Source: Paenibacillus albus
Lineage (GTDB): Bacteria; Bacillota; Bacilli; Paenibacillales; Paenibacillaceae
Assembly: GCF_003952225.1 (NCBI RefSeq)
Contig: NZ_CP034437.1
Location: forward strand, 1,004,001-1,068,000
Reading direction: 5' to 3'
DNA: 64,000 nucleotides
The notes under the pieces are model-generated. The model was not told where the DNA came from and ran no database searches. It was given only the letters and a program-made list of their open reading frames with translations. Below, piece after piece: positions 27,094 through 34,480 of this stretch (within the stretch, counting starts at the first letter, position 1; each line of letters starts with the position of its first letter). The translations under genes were made by a program, and so were the position numbers.

Positions 27094-27555
27094 GTGGCGA
27101 ATTTATTGATGATCTATGCCAGCATGACTGGCAATACAGAAGATATGGCAGACCTGATTGTTGAAGGAATTCGGGAGGCCGGCGGAACGATTACGGTGCA
27201 GATGGTGATGGATGCTTCTGCGACGTCGCTGGCCGATTACGATGGTGTTGTGCTTGGCGCGTATACATGGGGCGACGGAGAGCTGCCTGATGAGTTTCTC
27301 AGCTTCTATTCGGAGATGGATAAGCTTCAGTTGAACGGGGTGAAGGCTGCCGTGTTCGGTTCATGCGACTCCAGTTATCCCGAGTATGGGGCGGCAGTAG
27401 ATCTGCTTATCGACAAACTAAAGCATATCGGGGCCGACGTCGTGCTGAACGGGCTGAAAATTGAATTCTCGCCAAGCGGAGAAGAGCGAGAGGTATGCAA
27501 GTATTTCGGGAGACAGTTCGCGGCACACTTCGTTCAGGAAGGGAGGACGCACTAG
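27094..27555 (+). CDS. Flavodoxin, iron-repressed
   Basis: The protein has 153 residues, a short-chain flavodoxin. YASMTGNTEDMADLI holds the FMN-phosphate loop (TGNT). VVLGAYTWGDGELPDEF and VFGSCDSSYPEYGAA form the two isoalloxazine-binding loops. It is a cytosolic electron carrier that replaces ferredoxin when iron is scarce, and the Fur box 42 bp upstream agrees with that. GTG at 27094 is chosen because GGGGAG lies eight bases upstream; an earlier GTG at 27085 directly abuts that site. A 49-aa gene follows after one base. Confidence 0.92.
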   Translation: MANLLMIYASMTGNTEDMADLIVEGIREAGGTITVQMVMDASATSLADYDGVVLGAYTWGDGELPDEFLSFYSEMDKLQLNGVKAAVFGSCDSSYPEYGAAVDLLIDKLKHIGADVVLNGLKIEFSPSGEEREVCKYFGRQFAAHFVQEGRTH

Positions 27556-27556
27556 C

Positions 27557-27706
27557 ATGGGATTGCTTTATCAGATATACATATCCCGTATTGAGAATGC
27601 GGAGCAAGGCGATGAAGCTGCGGCTATGGCGGACAGGGAGCAGGATCAGGATCAGATGGAGCCTCCTCAACTAATCGATCTGCTTCGAAAGTTAAAAATG
27701 GAATAA
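27557..27706 (+). CDS. Small 49-aa protein in the Fur-controlled operon
   Basis: An unrecognised protein of 49 residues. Its ATG at 27557 follows the flavodoxin stop by one base and has GGGAGGACGC upstream. The N-terminus is mildly hydrophobic (MGLLYQIYISRI). The middle is acidic and Gln-rich (EQGDEAAAMADREQDQDQ), and the end may be a basic helix (QLIDLLRKLKME). It has no membrane segment or Cys. Tight coupling to the flavodoxin under the same Fur box suggests a role in iron-limited metabolism. The function is unknown. Confidence 0.65.
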   Translation: MGLLYQIYISRIENAEQGDEAAAMADREQDQDQMEPPQLIDLLRKLKME

Positions 27707-27818
27707 TTTAGAGTAGCGGGTAACCGATTGCAGGGAGCATAATGGAAATTCATTGTTGGGTATAGTAATGGCGGTAGCAAATGACGCTTTATATCCAATC
27801 AAGGAAGGTGCTTACTGT

Positions 27819-28688
27819 ATGGAGGAGAATTACCGCACTCAGCGGCCGAGAAGAAGAAATCCGCTTGCCTCGGCAGCCAAATGGTTAGGAATCGTAGTGC
27901 TTGCGCTTACCGTTATGGTGTGCATGCCGGATGTTGGCTCAGCGATTGGTAAAGGCGCTAAAGGGCCAGATGTGTACGTTATCCAAGGGATGTTGAAGTC
28001 GCTGGGCAGTTATGCCGGCCCAATTAATGGGGTCTATAATGCGAGTACTGTCCGCGGCGTCAAATATTATCAGAAGACGCATGGTTTGAAGGTGACGGGC
28101 AACGTCGACAAGCGCACGATGAAGTCGATGGTTTACGCCTATGAGAGCAAGAAGTCCGGTGCGAAAGCGCAAATGCGCGCGAAGAGCAAAGGACAAGCGA
28201 AAGGGCTCGGCCGAGGTAAAGGTGCTGGCGGAGGCCGTGGTGCCGGTAAAGGCGCAGGTCAAGGCGGCGGAGCAGGAGGCGGCCAAGGTGCAGGCCAAGG
28301 CGGCGGAGCAGGAGGCGGCCAAGGTGCAGGCCAAGGCGGCGGAGCGGGAGGCGGTCAAGGCGGAGGCCAAGGCGGCGGAGCAGGAGGCGGTCAGGGCGGT
28401 GGCTTTGGCGGCGGAGCGGGAGGCGGTCAAGGCGGAGGCCAAGGCGGCGGAACAGAAGGCAACCAAGGCGGTGGCTTTGAAGGTGGTAAAGGCGGAGGCC
28501 AAGGTGGCGGTGTAGAAAACAACCAAGGCGGAGGCGAAAAAGGCGGTCAAGAGAAAGGCGGCCAACAAGGCGGCAATGGCGGCGGTAATGGAGCAGGCAA
28601 TAATGCGCCAGGAAACAACGCACCAGGAAACAATGCGCCAGGTGAAAATGCTCCGGCCCCAGATAATGCTGAAGGCAGAGGACGCTAG
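27819..28688 (+). CDS. Peptidoglycan-binding-domain protein with glycine-rich repeat tail
   Basis: The 289-residue protein is probably exported. An N-terminal basic stretch (RTQRPRRRN) leads into a hydrophobic segment (WLGIVVLALTVMVCM) at about residues 20-42. A peptidoglycan-binding type 1 domain follows at about 50-105 (GPDVYVIQGMLKSLGSYAGPINGVYNASTVRGVKYYQ). A Lys/Arg-rich linker leads to about 150 residues of Gly/Gln repeats built on GGGAGGGQGAGQ, then an Asn/Pro-rich end (APGNNAPGNN). A spore-coat or cell-wall matrix role is plausible but inferred. The ATG at 27819 has AAGGAAGGTG eight bases upstream. Confidence 0.75.
   Translation: MEENYRTQRPRRRNPLASAAKWLGIVVLALTVMVCMPDVGSAIGKGAKGPDVYVIQGMLKSLGSYAGPINGVYNASTVRGVKYYQKTHGLKVTGNVDKRTMKSMVYAYESKKSGAKAQMRAKSKGQAKGLGRGKGAGGGRGAGKGAGQGGGAGGGQGAGQGGGAGGGQGAGQGGGAGGGQGGGQGGGAGGGQGGGFGGGAGGGQGGGQGGGTEGNQGGGFEGGKGGGQGGGVENNQGGGEKGGQEKGGQQGGNGGGNGAGNNAPGNNAPGNNAPGENAPAPDNAEGRGR
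28260..28475 (+). repeat. 36-nt in-frame tandem repeats in the glycine-rich tail
   Basis: Units begin at 28260, 28296, 28332, 28368 and again at 28440. The unit encodes QGGGAGGGQGAG. The first two copies are identical, and later ones differ by point changes and shorter offsets. Such runs are prone to length variation by slippage or recombination. Confidence 0.88.
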
Positions 28689-28705
28689 GTAGTTATATAA
28701 AAAGC

Positions 28706-28735
28706 GAGAACCAGGCCATTGATGGCCTGGTTCTC
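28706..28735. terminator. Hairpin terminator between convergent genes
   Basis: GAGAACCAGGCCAT pairs perfectly with ATGGCCTGGTTCTC (28722-28735). The T tract is weak (CGTCTGTTT). Confidence 0.7.
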
Positions 28736-28780
28736 CGTCTGTTTGCAGAACAACAGGATAAGCTTGCGACATCCTAAAGA

Positions 28781-29269
28781 TTATTGAATGATCGTCTGTT
28801 TTATCGCTGCCGCAGCTAGCGGTGCATGTTTACGGATGAGTGCGATTTGGCCTGCATGAATGCCGGTATGATAAATCGCGCGTCCAAGCGCTTCGCGCGG
28901 TGTTGACGGTCCGATCTTCGAAGTAATCTCGACATCCCATAGGTCGCTCGGAAGCACGCTCATCGCTTCCGTGAAATAGGTATCGGCTGCTGCAGAGAAA
29001 GCGATCACCGCTCCGAGCGTGAATGCTTCAGGATCATAGGAATCGGTCTTGCCGCTTGCCATGTATGTAATGTCTTCGGGTGCGCTGCGGCCGAAGAACC
29101 AATCGGCAAACATATACTCCACTTCCGCATTGTGCCGGATCATATGCGCGATTGTAGCCGATTCCGGCGACATCGCCATGTGAAGCTCTTCTTCCTTCAA
29201 GCTTTCTACCATCTTCTGAAACCGGTCGCGGACAACGCGCCAGATCGGCAATACAGCTTCATAACTCAT
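28781..29269 (-). CDS. DinB-family protein
   Basis: A 162-residue four-helix DinB/YfiT-like protein. The metal-ligand histidines expected of the fold appear as MIRHNAEVEYMFADW (His about residue 46) and the C-terminal AIYHTGIHAGQIALIRK (two His). Family members include thiol S-transferases such as bacillithiol transferases. The ATG at 29269 has GGGAGTG ten bases upstream. It lies 21 bp after the HugZ-like gene and shares its Fur box, so it is probably iron-regulated. That is unusual for the family. Confidence 0.85.
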   Translation of the reverse strand: MSYEAVLPIWRVVRDRFQKMVESLKEEELHMAMSPESATIAHMIRHNAEVEYMFADWFFGRSAPEDITYMASGKTDSYDPEAFTLGAVIAFSAAADTYFTEAMSVLPSDLWDVEITSKIGPSTPREALGRAIYHTGIHAGQIALIRKHAPLAAAAIKQTIIQ

Positions 29270-29290
29270 TGTAGGTACACTCCCTTGGAC

Positions 29291-29788
29291 TTATTTATCT
29301 TTGCGGTCAACGACGACATGCTCGAATCGCTCTCCGGACAGATCGACTTCGAACGCTTGGCCGAATCCGACGACATAGCGGCCGCTGGACGGTGTCAGCT
29401 CGAACAGCGAGAAGTCGAGTCCGCGCAGCATGCCCATCATTTTGTCCCCGAACCGTTCATCGAACAAGGCGAAGATCTCCTCGTACCCTTCGTTTCCGAG
29501 GTTCTTCGACTCGCACACCCACCGCGCACGCTCACGGGCAAACACATTCGGCGAGGCAGATTCATCGCCTATGAGCATGACATGAATATGGGCATTGTTC
29601 TCGACATAACGATAATGGTCCGAAATGCGGCTAATATAGATGTACAGCTTACCGCCAGCCTGGATATACGGCGCGTAGCTGATGAATGGTACGCCTTGCT
29701 CGTCCTGCGAACTGATTACAAGCGATTTGCGGCTATTCACGAACGATATATACCGCTCTTTGAGCTCCTCGGTATTCGGTTGTTTCAA
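29291..29788 (-). CDS. HugZ-like heme utilization / pyridoxamine-oxidase-fold protein
   Basis: A 165-residue split-barrel flavin-binding-fold protein. SRKSLVISSQDEQGVPFISYAPYIQAGGKLYIYISRISDH is typical of the HugZ/HutZ group that handles heme iron. GFGQAFEVDLSG near the end resembles the substrate-binding tail of that group. The start is TTG at 29788, with GAGGGGG eight bases upstream. A perfect Fur box lies 35 bp upstream, and DinB follows in the same operon. Heme degradation or heme-iron storage is the likely role. Confidence 0.85.
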   Translation of the reverse strand: MKQPNTEELKERYISFVNSRKSLVISSQDEQGVPFISYAPYIQAGGKLYIYISRISDHYRYVENNAHIHVMLIGDESASPNVFARERARWVCESKNLGNEGYEEIFALFDERFGDKMMGMLRGLDFSLFELTPSSGRYVVGFGQAFEVDLSGERFEHVVVDRKDK

Positions 29789-29820
29789 GGCTGCTTCCCC
29801 CTCAATCCACTCTAATTAAT

Positions 29821-29839
29821 ATTGATAATCATTATCAAT
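29821..29839. promoter_or_regulatory. Fur box upstream of the HugZ/DinB operon
   Basis: TGATAATCATTATCA (29823-29837) is a perfect 7-1-7 Fur site, extended to a 19-bp palindrome-like ATTGATAATC/ATTATCAAT. The leftward gene starts at 29788. Confidence 0.92.
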
Positions 29840-29940
29840 TAATCCAGCTTCATCATCATAACCTACCGATTTAGGGAATTCAAGGGTTATTTAAAGCCCA
29901 TAGACGACTCATTAGTCATCCATTAGAATAGGAGGATTAC

Positions 29941-29967
29941 ATGACTAAGAATGTGAGGTACCGATGA
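29941..29967 (+). CDS. Eight-residue leader ORF coupled to the DMT transporter
   Basis: ATG at 29941 has a perfect AGGAGG five bases upstream and encodes MTKNVRYR. Its stop TGA overlaps the ATG of the transporter (ATGA). The transporter's own start has only a modest GTGAGG inside this leader. The arrangement suggests translational coupling or a regulatory leader peptide. It could also be the vestige of an N-terminal extension in another frame. Confidence 0.5.
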   Translation: MTKNVRYR

Positions 29968-30923
29968 GCGAACGACAACACACTCAGAAGCTGCGCGCTT
30001 CACAGAATCCCTATCTCTTAATGCCGATCCTTCTGCTGCTCTGGGGCTCGGTTGCTGCGGTTAGCAAGCTGGTGCTGGGGCAGCTGGGCAGCTATCAGCT
30101 ATTATTTTATATGAATGGCGTCGGTGTGCTGTCCTTCTTCACGATTGCGCTGTTTCGCCGAGGGAAGCTGAAGGTGATCGCGGCATGGAGGAGCAAGCAG
30201 CTGCTGCTTCTGACGGCATGTGGGATATTCGTATTTCTGTATGATTTTTTGTACCTGGAGGCGCTAACCCGCGTTCCGGCCGTGGAGGCCTCCATGCTGA
30301 ATTACCTTTTTCCGATCTTCATCGTGCTCTTCGCGATCCCCTTTCATAAAGAACAGATGAACCGCTACAAGCTGATTGCCGTACTCATGGGCTTCATTGG
30401 GACGGTGCTGCTAACGACTAAAGGCGATTTCACCGCGCTTCGGCTCACGAATTTGACCGGGGATGTGCTGGCGGTTCTGGCTGCGGTCAGCTGGGGGCTC
30501 TTCACGAATCTGGTGAAAATCAATAAGCAGGATATGATTATGAGTACATTATTCATGACGTTCATCTCCTTCGTGCTATCAGCAATAGGCATGCTCGTCT
30601 TCTCGGAGCCGGAGCTGCCTCGCTTGACCGACTTCGCAGGCGTGTTCTGGCTCAGCATGTGCAACATTGTGCTTGGATTCTTCCTCTACTTCCAAGCGCT
30701 GCGCTATTCCACGGCATCGCTTGTTGCCAGCTTCACCTTTTTCACGCCATTCATCACGCTAATCTTTATAATGCTGCTGCTTGGGGAGCAGCTTAGCGCC
30801 ATCGACGGCGTCGCGGCGCTGCTCATCCTATCCGGCGTGCCTATCCAGCGGCTCGGACAGCGATTGAACGGCAGCAGGAGCAGGGCAAGGGCTGCGGAAA
30901 CGCAAGGAAGCGCGCAGCTCTAA
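29964..30923 (+). CDS. DMT-superfamily (EamA) transporter
   Basis: A 319-residue membrane protein of ten predicted helices in two EamA repeats. The first includes LMPILLLLWGSVAAVSKL and the end of its last helix, VLMGFIGTVLLTTKG. The second starts LTGDVLAVLAAVSWGLFTNLVKI. Family members export amino acids, metabolites or drugs; no substrate is evident. The start overlaps the stop of an 8-aa leader ORF. A charged cytoplasmic C-terminus ends the chain (GSRSRARAAE). Confidence 0.88.
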   Translation: MSERQHTQKLRASQNPYLLMPILLLLWGSVAAVSKLVLGQLGSYQLLFYMNGVGVLSFFTIALFRRGKLKVIAAWRSKQLLLLTACGIFVFLYDFLYLEALTRVPAVEASMLNYLFPIFIVLFAIPFHKEQMNRYKLIAVLMGFIGTVLLTTKGDFTALRLTNLTGDVLAVLAAVSWGLFTNLVKINKQDMIMSTLFMTFISFVLSAIGMLVFSEPELPRLTDFAGVFWLSMCNIVLGFFLYFQALRYSTASLVASFTFFTPFITLIFIMLLLGEQLSAIDGVAALLILSGVPIQRLGQRLNGSRSRARAAETQGSAQL

Positions 30924-31056
30924 CATTACGAATATCCAGGACAAAATTGCCTCTTTTGACGCTCACTCGTCCGTGCGAAGCTGAAAGCCATGTACCTAGA
31001 GTAGAACGGACTAGAACAGAACAGTAATGGGTAGACAAGAATAAACAAGAATAGAT

Positions 31057-31094
31057 AAGAAGCCCCGCCTTCCGAAGTGAAGGCGGGGCTTCTT
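31057..31094 (+). terminator. Strong hairpin terminator
   Basis: AAGAAGCCCCGCCTTC pairs perfectly with GAAGGCGGGGCTTCTT (31079-31094) and is followed by GTCATTTTC. It follows the DMT gene by 134 bp. Confidence 0.88.
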
Positions 31095-31131
31095 GTCATT
31101 TTCGTAAACTGTTGATAGATGCAATTGGACG

Positions 31132-31197
31132 CTAACGAACTCAAGAAGCCTTATTAAGCACAAACGGCTCGCTTTTGAAATCTAACGAATCCCAGAT
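31132..31197. repeat. TAACGAA-bounded intergenic repeat, copy 1
   Basis: It starts CTAACGAA, contains CTTATTAAGC and GCTTTTGAAA, and ends with a second TAACGAA followed by CAGA. The same blocks occur in the same order and spacing at 47853-47917. The surrounding gap (31095-31388) has no supportable gene. Confidence 0.75.
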
Positions 31198-31388
31198 CCC
31201 AGTGACGCTATTTCGATGAACTTAGCCTCATTCGGCAACAAAGTTGGGGTATAACGCTGTTAGAGTTTGTTACAACTTTGCTGGCGGTATATATAAGATG
31301 TATATGGTTAGTCAGCTTGGTGAGTGGAGGTCAGTCTTCTTCGTTCAGTAAGCGTTAACGGTATTCGGCCGAAGTATTCAGCAACTGA

Positions 31389-32339
31389 TTAACGACAAAC
31401 AATTGCAAAATAATGCTCGAAAAAACGTTCGCGTTCGACTGTAGCTGCAATCTCATCACGGCCCGCGCCTGGCTGAAAGCCCATAGCACCGAGTGTCTCG
31501 GCATTGGTGTAATCAACCGTAACGGACCCGCTCCGTTGGTAGGAGCATAGCTGCGGCTCGAACAAACAGGCAGCAGCAAGCGGGTCGTGGAAGGTCATCT
31601 CGTGATTTGCCAGCCAAGGGGCGCCAAAGTCGCCCACCGCGCGCATCATGCTGTCCCGCCCTTGGCCTCGCTCTGTGTCTGTACCCGTGCTTGTGCCGAA
31701 CAGCTCCGGCTTCTCCACCTGCTTCAGCACAAGCTGACTGGTAACATTCAGCCCGAACGTGCGGCGAATAGGCACATCAGCATCATATACGATGGCGCAT
31801 GCGTGAGGATCCAGCCAGGAGTTCCAGTTGCCCATCGGCATATCCGGGCCAGCCTCCAAATCGGTGGAGAAGACGCCGCTCATGATATGCAGCTCCTTGA
31901 TCAGCTGCGGAATTTCCGGGTCGAGGCGGAACAGCAGCGCGATGTTGGTCAAATGGCCGACGGCGAGCAGCGACAGCTCATGCGGGTGTTCCCGAATGGC
32001 GCGGCGCATGGCATCGACGGCCTGATCTCTCTTCGCAATCAGCCGATGCGGCCAGTTTGGCAATCGGGAAGCGCCGTCTGGCGTCGGATAGACGCTGCTT
32101 GGCAGCAGCTGCCGGTCGGCGCCTGCGTAGACCGGGATATCTTGGCGTCCTGCAGCTTGGCAGATGGCATCCGCAACCATTGCCCGTCGCTCGGCTTCGC
32201 CGCCGACGGTCGAGATGCCGACCAGCTCGCAGGCAGGCTGCTGAAGTAGGTAGGCGAGGCATAAGGCGTCATCAATATCGCCGCCAATGTCGGTGTCGAG
32301 CCATACTTTTTTGGTGGATAAGGAAGTAGTCGATGTCAT
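31389..32339 (-). CDS. Nucleoside hydrolase
   Basis: A 316-residue inosine/uridine-preferring nucleoside hydrolase-like enzyme. The N-terminal Asp cluster VWLDTDIGGDIDDAL coordinates the catalytic calcium. GNWNSWLDPHAC and the later HDPLAAACLF carry further active-site residues. It cleaves the N-glycosidic bond of ribonucleosides for base and ribose salvage. The ATG at 32339 has GAGGAGG ten bases upstream. It overlaps the stop of the DHODH-like membrane fusion gene (ATGA), so the two are translationally coupled. The frame stays open upstream inside that gene, but those starts are implausible. Confidence 0.9.
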   Translation of the reverse strand: MTSTTSLSTKKVWLDTDIGGDIDDALCLAYLLQQPACELVGISTVGGEAERRAMVADAICQAAGRQDIPVYAGADRQLLPSSVYPTPDGASRLPNWPHRLIAKRDQAVDAMRRAIREHPHELSLLAVGHLTNIALLFRLDPEIPQLIKELHIMSGVFSTDLEAGPDMPMGNWNSWLDPHACAIVYDADVPIRRTFGLNVTSQLVLKQVEKPELFGTSTGTDTERGQGRDSMMRAVGDFGAPWLANHEMTFHDPLAAACLFEPQLCSYQRSGSVTVDYTNAETLGAMGFQPGAGRDEIAATVERERFFEHYFAIVCR

Positions 32340-34333
32340 TGCAGTTGCCTCCTCATTCTTGGCATCAGATAAGGGTAGAGCAGGACAAGCCCGCCTATGT
32401 AGAGCGCAAGGGCGAAGAGGGCAGGCGACAGATGGACGAAGTCGGTGTAGCCAATATGCATATGAACCGAGAAGGCGGCGATGAAAGCCGGCGCGCCTCC
32501 GAGCAGATAGGTCCACCACAGCCATTGTTGACCTTGCTGCAGCCCCCATAACGACATCATCAGCAGCGCGAGCGCATCGGAGAATAGCGCGCCGCCGAAG
32601 CCTGCCCGGTCATGGGCAATGAGCGGCACGAGATGCGGGTTCATCGCCTGCAGCTGGGCTGCGGTTGTCTCCATATAAGCCAAGTCCTGCGGCACGAAGA
32701 CCGTCGTTATCCCGTACCCCGAGATCGTAATGCTGCCAATGACAAGTGCAAAGCCGAGCACGACCATGCAGCATTGCCCCCACATGGCTCTGCGCCAAAC
32801 ATCGTCATTGCTTACATTGACCGAGCCTCGAAATGGCTGGTCGGGATTCCGGCGCATGCTGAGCAGAAACATAGGCAGCAGCAGTAACGCGACCACGGCA
32901 TGCAGAGGATCGAAGTAGCCGTAACCGAGATAGAGGAAGAAGCTCAAGAAGCCGACAGTACCGGAGACCAGCAGCGCCATTCGCGCCCAGTGCAAGCTGT
33001 ACCGCATTCCGTAGCGGCCCAGTTGATAATAGATAACGCCAAGTGAGATCATCGTTCCGGCCAATGTTATCCGATCATGCGACATGAAATGCAGCAAGCG
33101 GTGGTTGATGTGATGGAGATCATCGCGCTTTAGGCCGAGGAATGCTTCATCATAAGGAAGCAGCACTGAGGTGGCAGCGATCATCCATGCGAGCAGCCCG
33201 CCGACGATCATGCCAATGCCGAGCAGGCACATCCAGCCCCAATGCCGCCAGAAGGACGCAGGCTCCGGCGCGGGAAGCAGCCTCGTCTTCTCATGCAAGA
33301 TCGCTTCATTGACGCGCTTTGGCAGTCCCGGTCCGGCAAAAACAAGCCCGGCATGGAGGATGACATAGGAAGCGCCTGCGGCCATCGCGTCCAACGCATC
33401 CTGCGGCTCATAGAGGCCAGCGGCCGATATCAGCTTAAAGTCGGCGCAAGGACTTGCCAGCTCCCGAAGCAGCTTCAGCTTCGCAAGGCAGCTTTGCCGA
33501 TCCTGCGGGTCAAGCGCGAGCCCGCCAGTATCCGCCGCTCGCGATTCGCCGATGACGGCGCCCGTCCATGAGGCTAGCTCGGCAGCCTTTAATATTTCCA
33601 CAAGAGTCGTTTCCTCGGCGTCATGAGGAATATAGAGAAACAAAGGCGCGTCATGAAGATCGTTATCCGCGCGCGCAGAGATGCGAAGCTGCTTCAGCAG
33701 CCATGCAGTCTCTTCCGGCGCGACAAGCGGCTGCTGCAGCGCATCCACGAAGAAGCCGGCTGCGCCTGCCTGCCGCAGCTGCCGCATCATCGGCAGCAGC
33801 TGCGCGAGCGCCTGCTCCGGCGTGCTCCCCAGCTGCGGCATCACCCGCACGAGCTGCGGCAGCGCATGCCCCGGCTTCGCGAGGCGGGAGGCAGCCGCAG
33901 CGATGCCGGAGCTCTCCGCGTACGCCGGATAAACGATGCGCTCATGCGCGGCATCGAGCATGATCGGCGCAGCGGCGGCGCTTGTCCCGCCGGCCGCAAA
34001 GGCAGCAGGCTCGGCCATCACCGGGCCGAGCTCTATAAAGCCGAAGCCGAACTGCGCCATTGCCCGGTGAGCGGTTCCGGCAGGATCGACGCTGCCCGCC
34101 AGGCCGACGGGCGCATGCAGCTCAACACCGCCGATGCTGCTGTGCAGTAGAGCCGACGGCTCCATATGTCCGAGCGTACGGATAACGAAGGAGCCTAGCG
34201 GCAAGCGGCTTAGCGCACCGATCGCGCCTAGTGTAACGGAGCGTGCCATTCGCCCGGGAAGGCGAAACAAGAGGGGGCGGAATAGGGTTTGATAAGACCA
34301 ATCTGGCATAGGCTTCTGACACTCCCTCGGCAT
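32336..34333 (-). CDS. Fusion of dihydroorotate-dehydrogenase-like barrel and eight-helix membrane domain
   Basis: The protein has 665 residues. Residues 1-350 resemble class 2 dihydroorotate dehydrogenase: APVGLAGSVDPAG matches the FMN loop, FGFGFIELGPV the next strand, and GASYVILHAGLVFAGPGLPKRVNEAI the phosphate-binding end. The catalytic NxSSPNT region is replaced by FFVDALQQPLV. The FMN-contact Lys positions (FDKDG, KIAPD) are also lost. Residues 362-660 hold about eight membrane helices with a His-rich loop (DDLHHINHRLLHFMSHD). It is probably a non-catalytic or altered flavin-barrel protein. It is the first gene of an operon with a nucleoside hydrolase. The function is unknown. Confidence 0.8.
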   Translation of the reverse strand: MPRECQKPMPDWSYQTLFRPLLFRLPGRMARSVTLGAIGALSRLPLGSFVIRTLGHMEPSALLHSSIGGVELHAPVGLAGSVDPAGTAHRAMAQFGFGFIELGPVMAEPAAFAAGGTSAAAAPIMLDAAHERIVYPAYAESSGIAAAASRLAKPGHALPQLVRVMPQLGSTPEQALAQLLPMMRQLRQAGAAGFFVDALQQPLVAPEETAWLLKQLRISARADNDLHDAPLFLYIPHDAEETTLVEILKAAELASWTGAVIGESRAADTGGLALDPQDRQSCLAKLKLLRELASPCADFKLISAAGLYEPQDALDAMAAGASYVILHAGLVFAGPGLPKRVNEAILHEKTRLLPAPEPASFWRHWGWMCLLGIGMIVGGLLAWMIAATSVLLPYDEAFLGLKRDDLHHINHRLLHFMSHDRITLAGTMISLGVIYYQLGRYGMRYSLHWARMALLVSGTVGFLSFFLYLGYGYFDPLHAVVALLLLPMFLLSMRRNPDQPFRGSVNVSNDDVWRRAMWGQCCMVVLGFALVIGSITISGYGITTVFVPQDLAYMETTAAQLQAMNPHLVPLIAHDRAGFGGALFSDALALLMMSLWGLQQGQQWLWWTYLLGGAPAFIAAFSVHMHIGYTDFVHLSPALFALALYIGGLVLLYPYLMPRMRRQLQ

Positions 34334-34415
34334 GTGCGGGTCATTTTGTAATTGTAGTATAGCAAAATAGCTTTACCAGCATTTACATAATTTTTCCCGG
34401 CCTGACGATATGAGA

Positions 34416-34458
34416 AACGTCCGTTTCGAAAGCCTAATCGGCAGCCGGAACGGACGTT
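34416..34458 (-). terminator. Hairpin terminator downstream of the UPF0173 gene
   Basis: AACGTCCGTTTCG pairs with CGGAACGGACGTT (one G-T pair). It serves the leftward hydrolase gene. Confidence 0.75.
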
Positions 34459-34480
34459 ATTTGTTAGTAGTTTGCTTGGG

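Noticed and set aside
28060..28772. Minus-strand frames across the glycine-rich repeats
   Set aside because: Repeat DNA leaves all frames open; these are shadows of the glycine-rich coding strand.
31364..31373. TTCGGCCGAA palindrome after the nucleoside hydrolase
   Set aside because: It is a ten-base palindrome with no loop room or T tract, so not a convincing terminator or operator.
32340..32549. N-terminal extension of the nucleoside hydrolase
   Set aside because: The extra 70 residues lie inside the upstream membrane-fusion gene in another frame and have arginine/proline-rich shadow composition.
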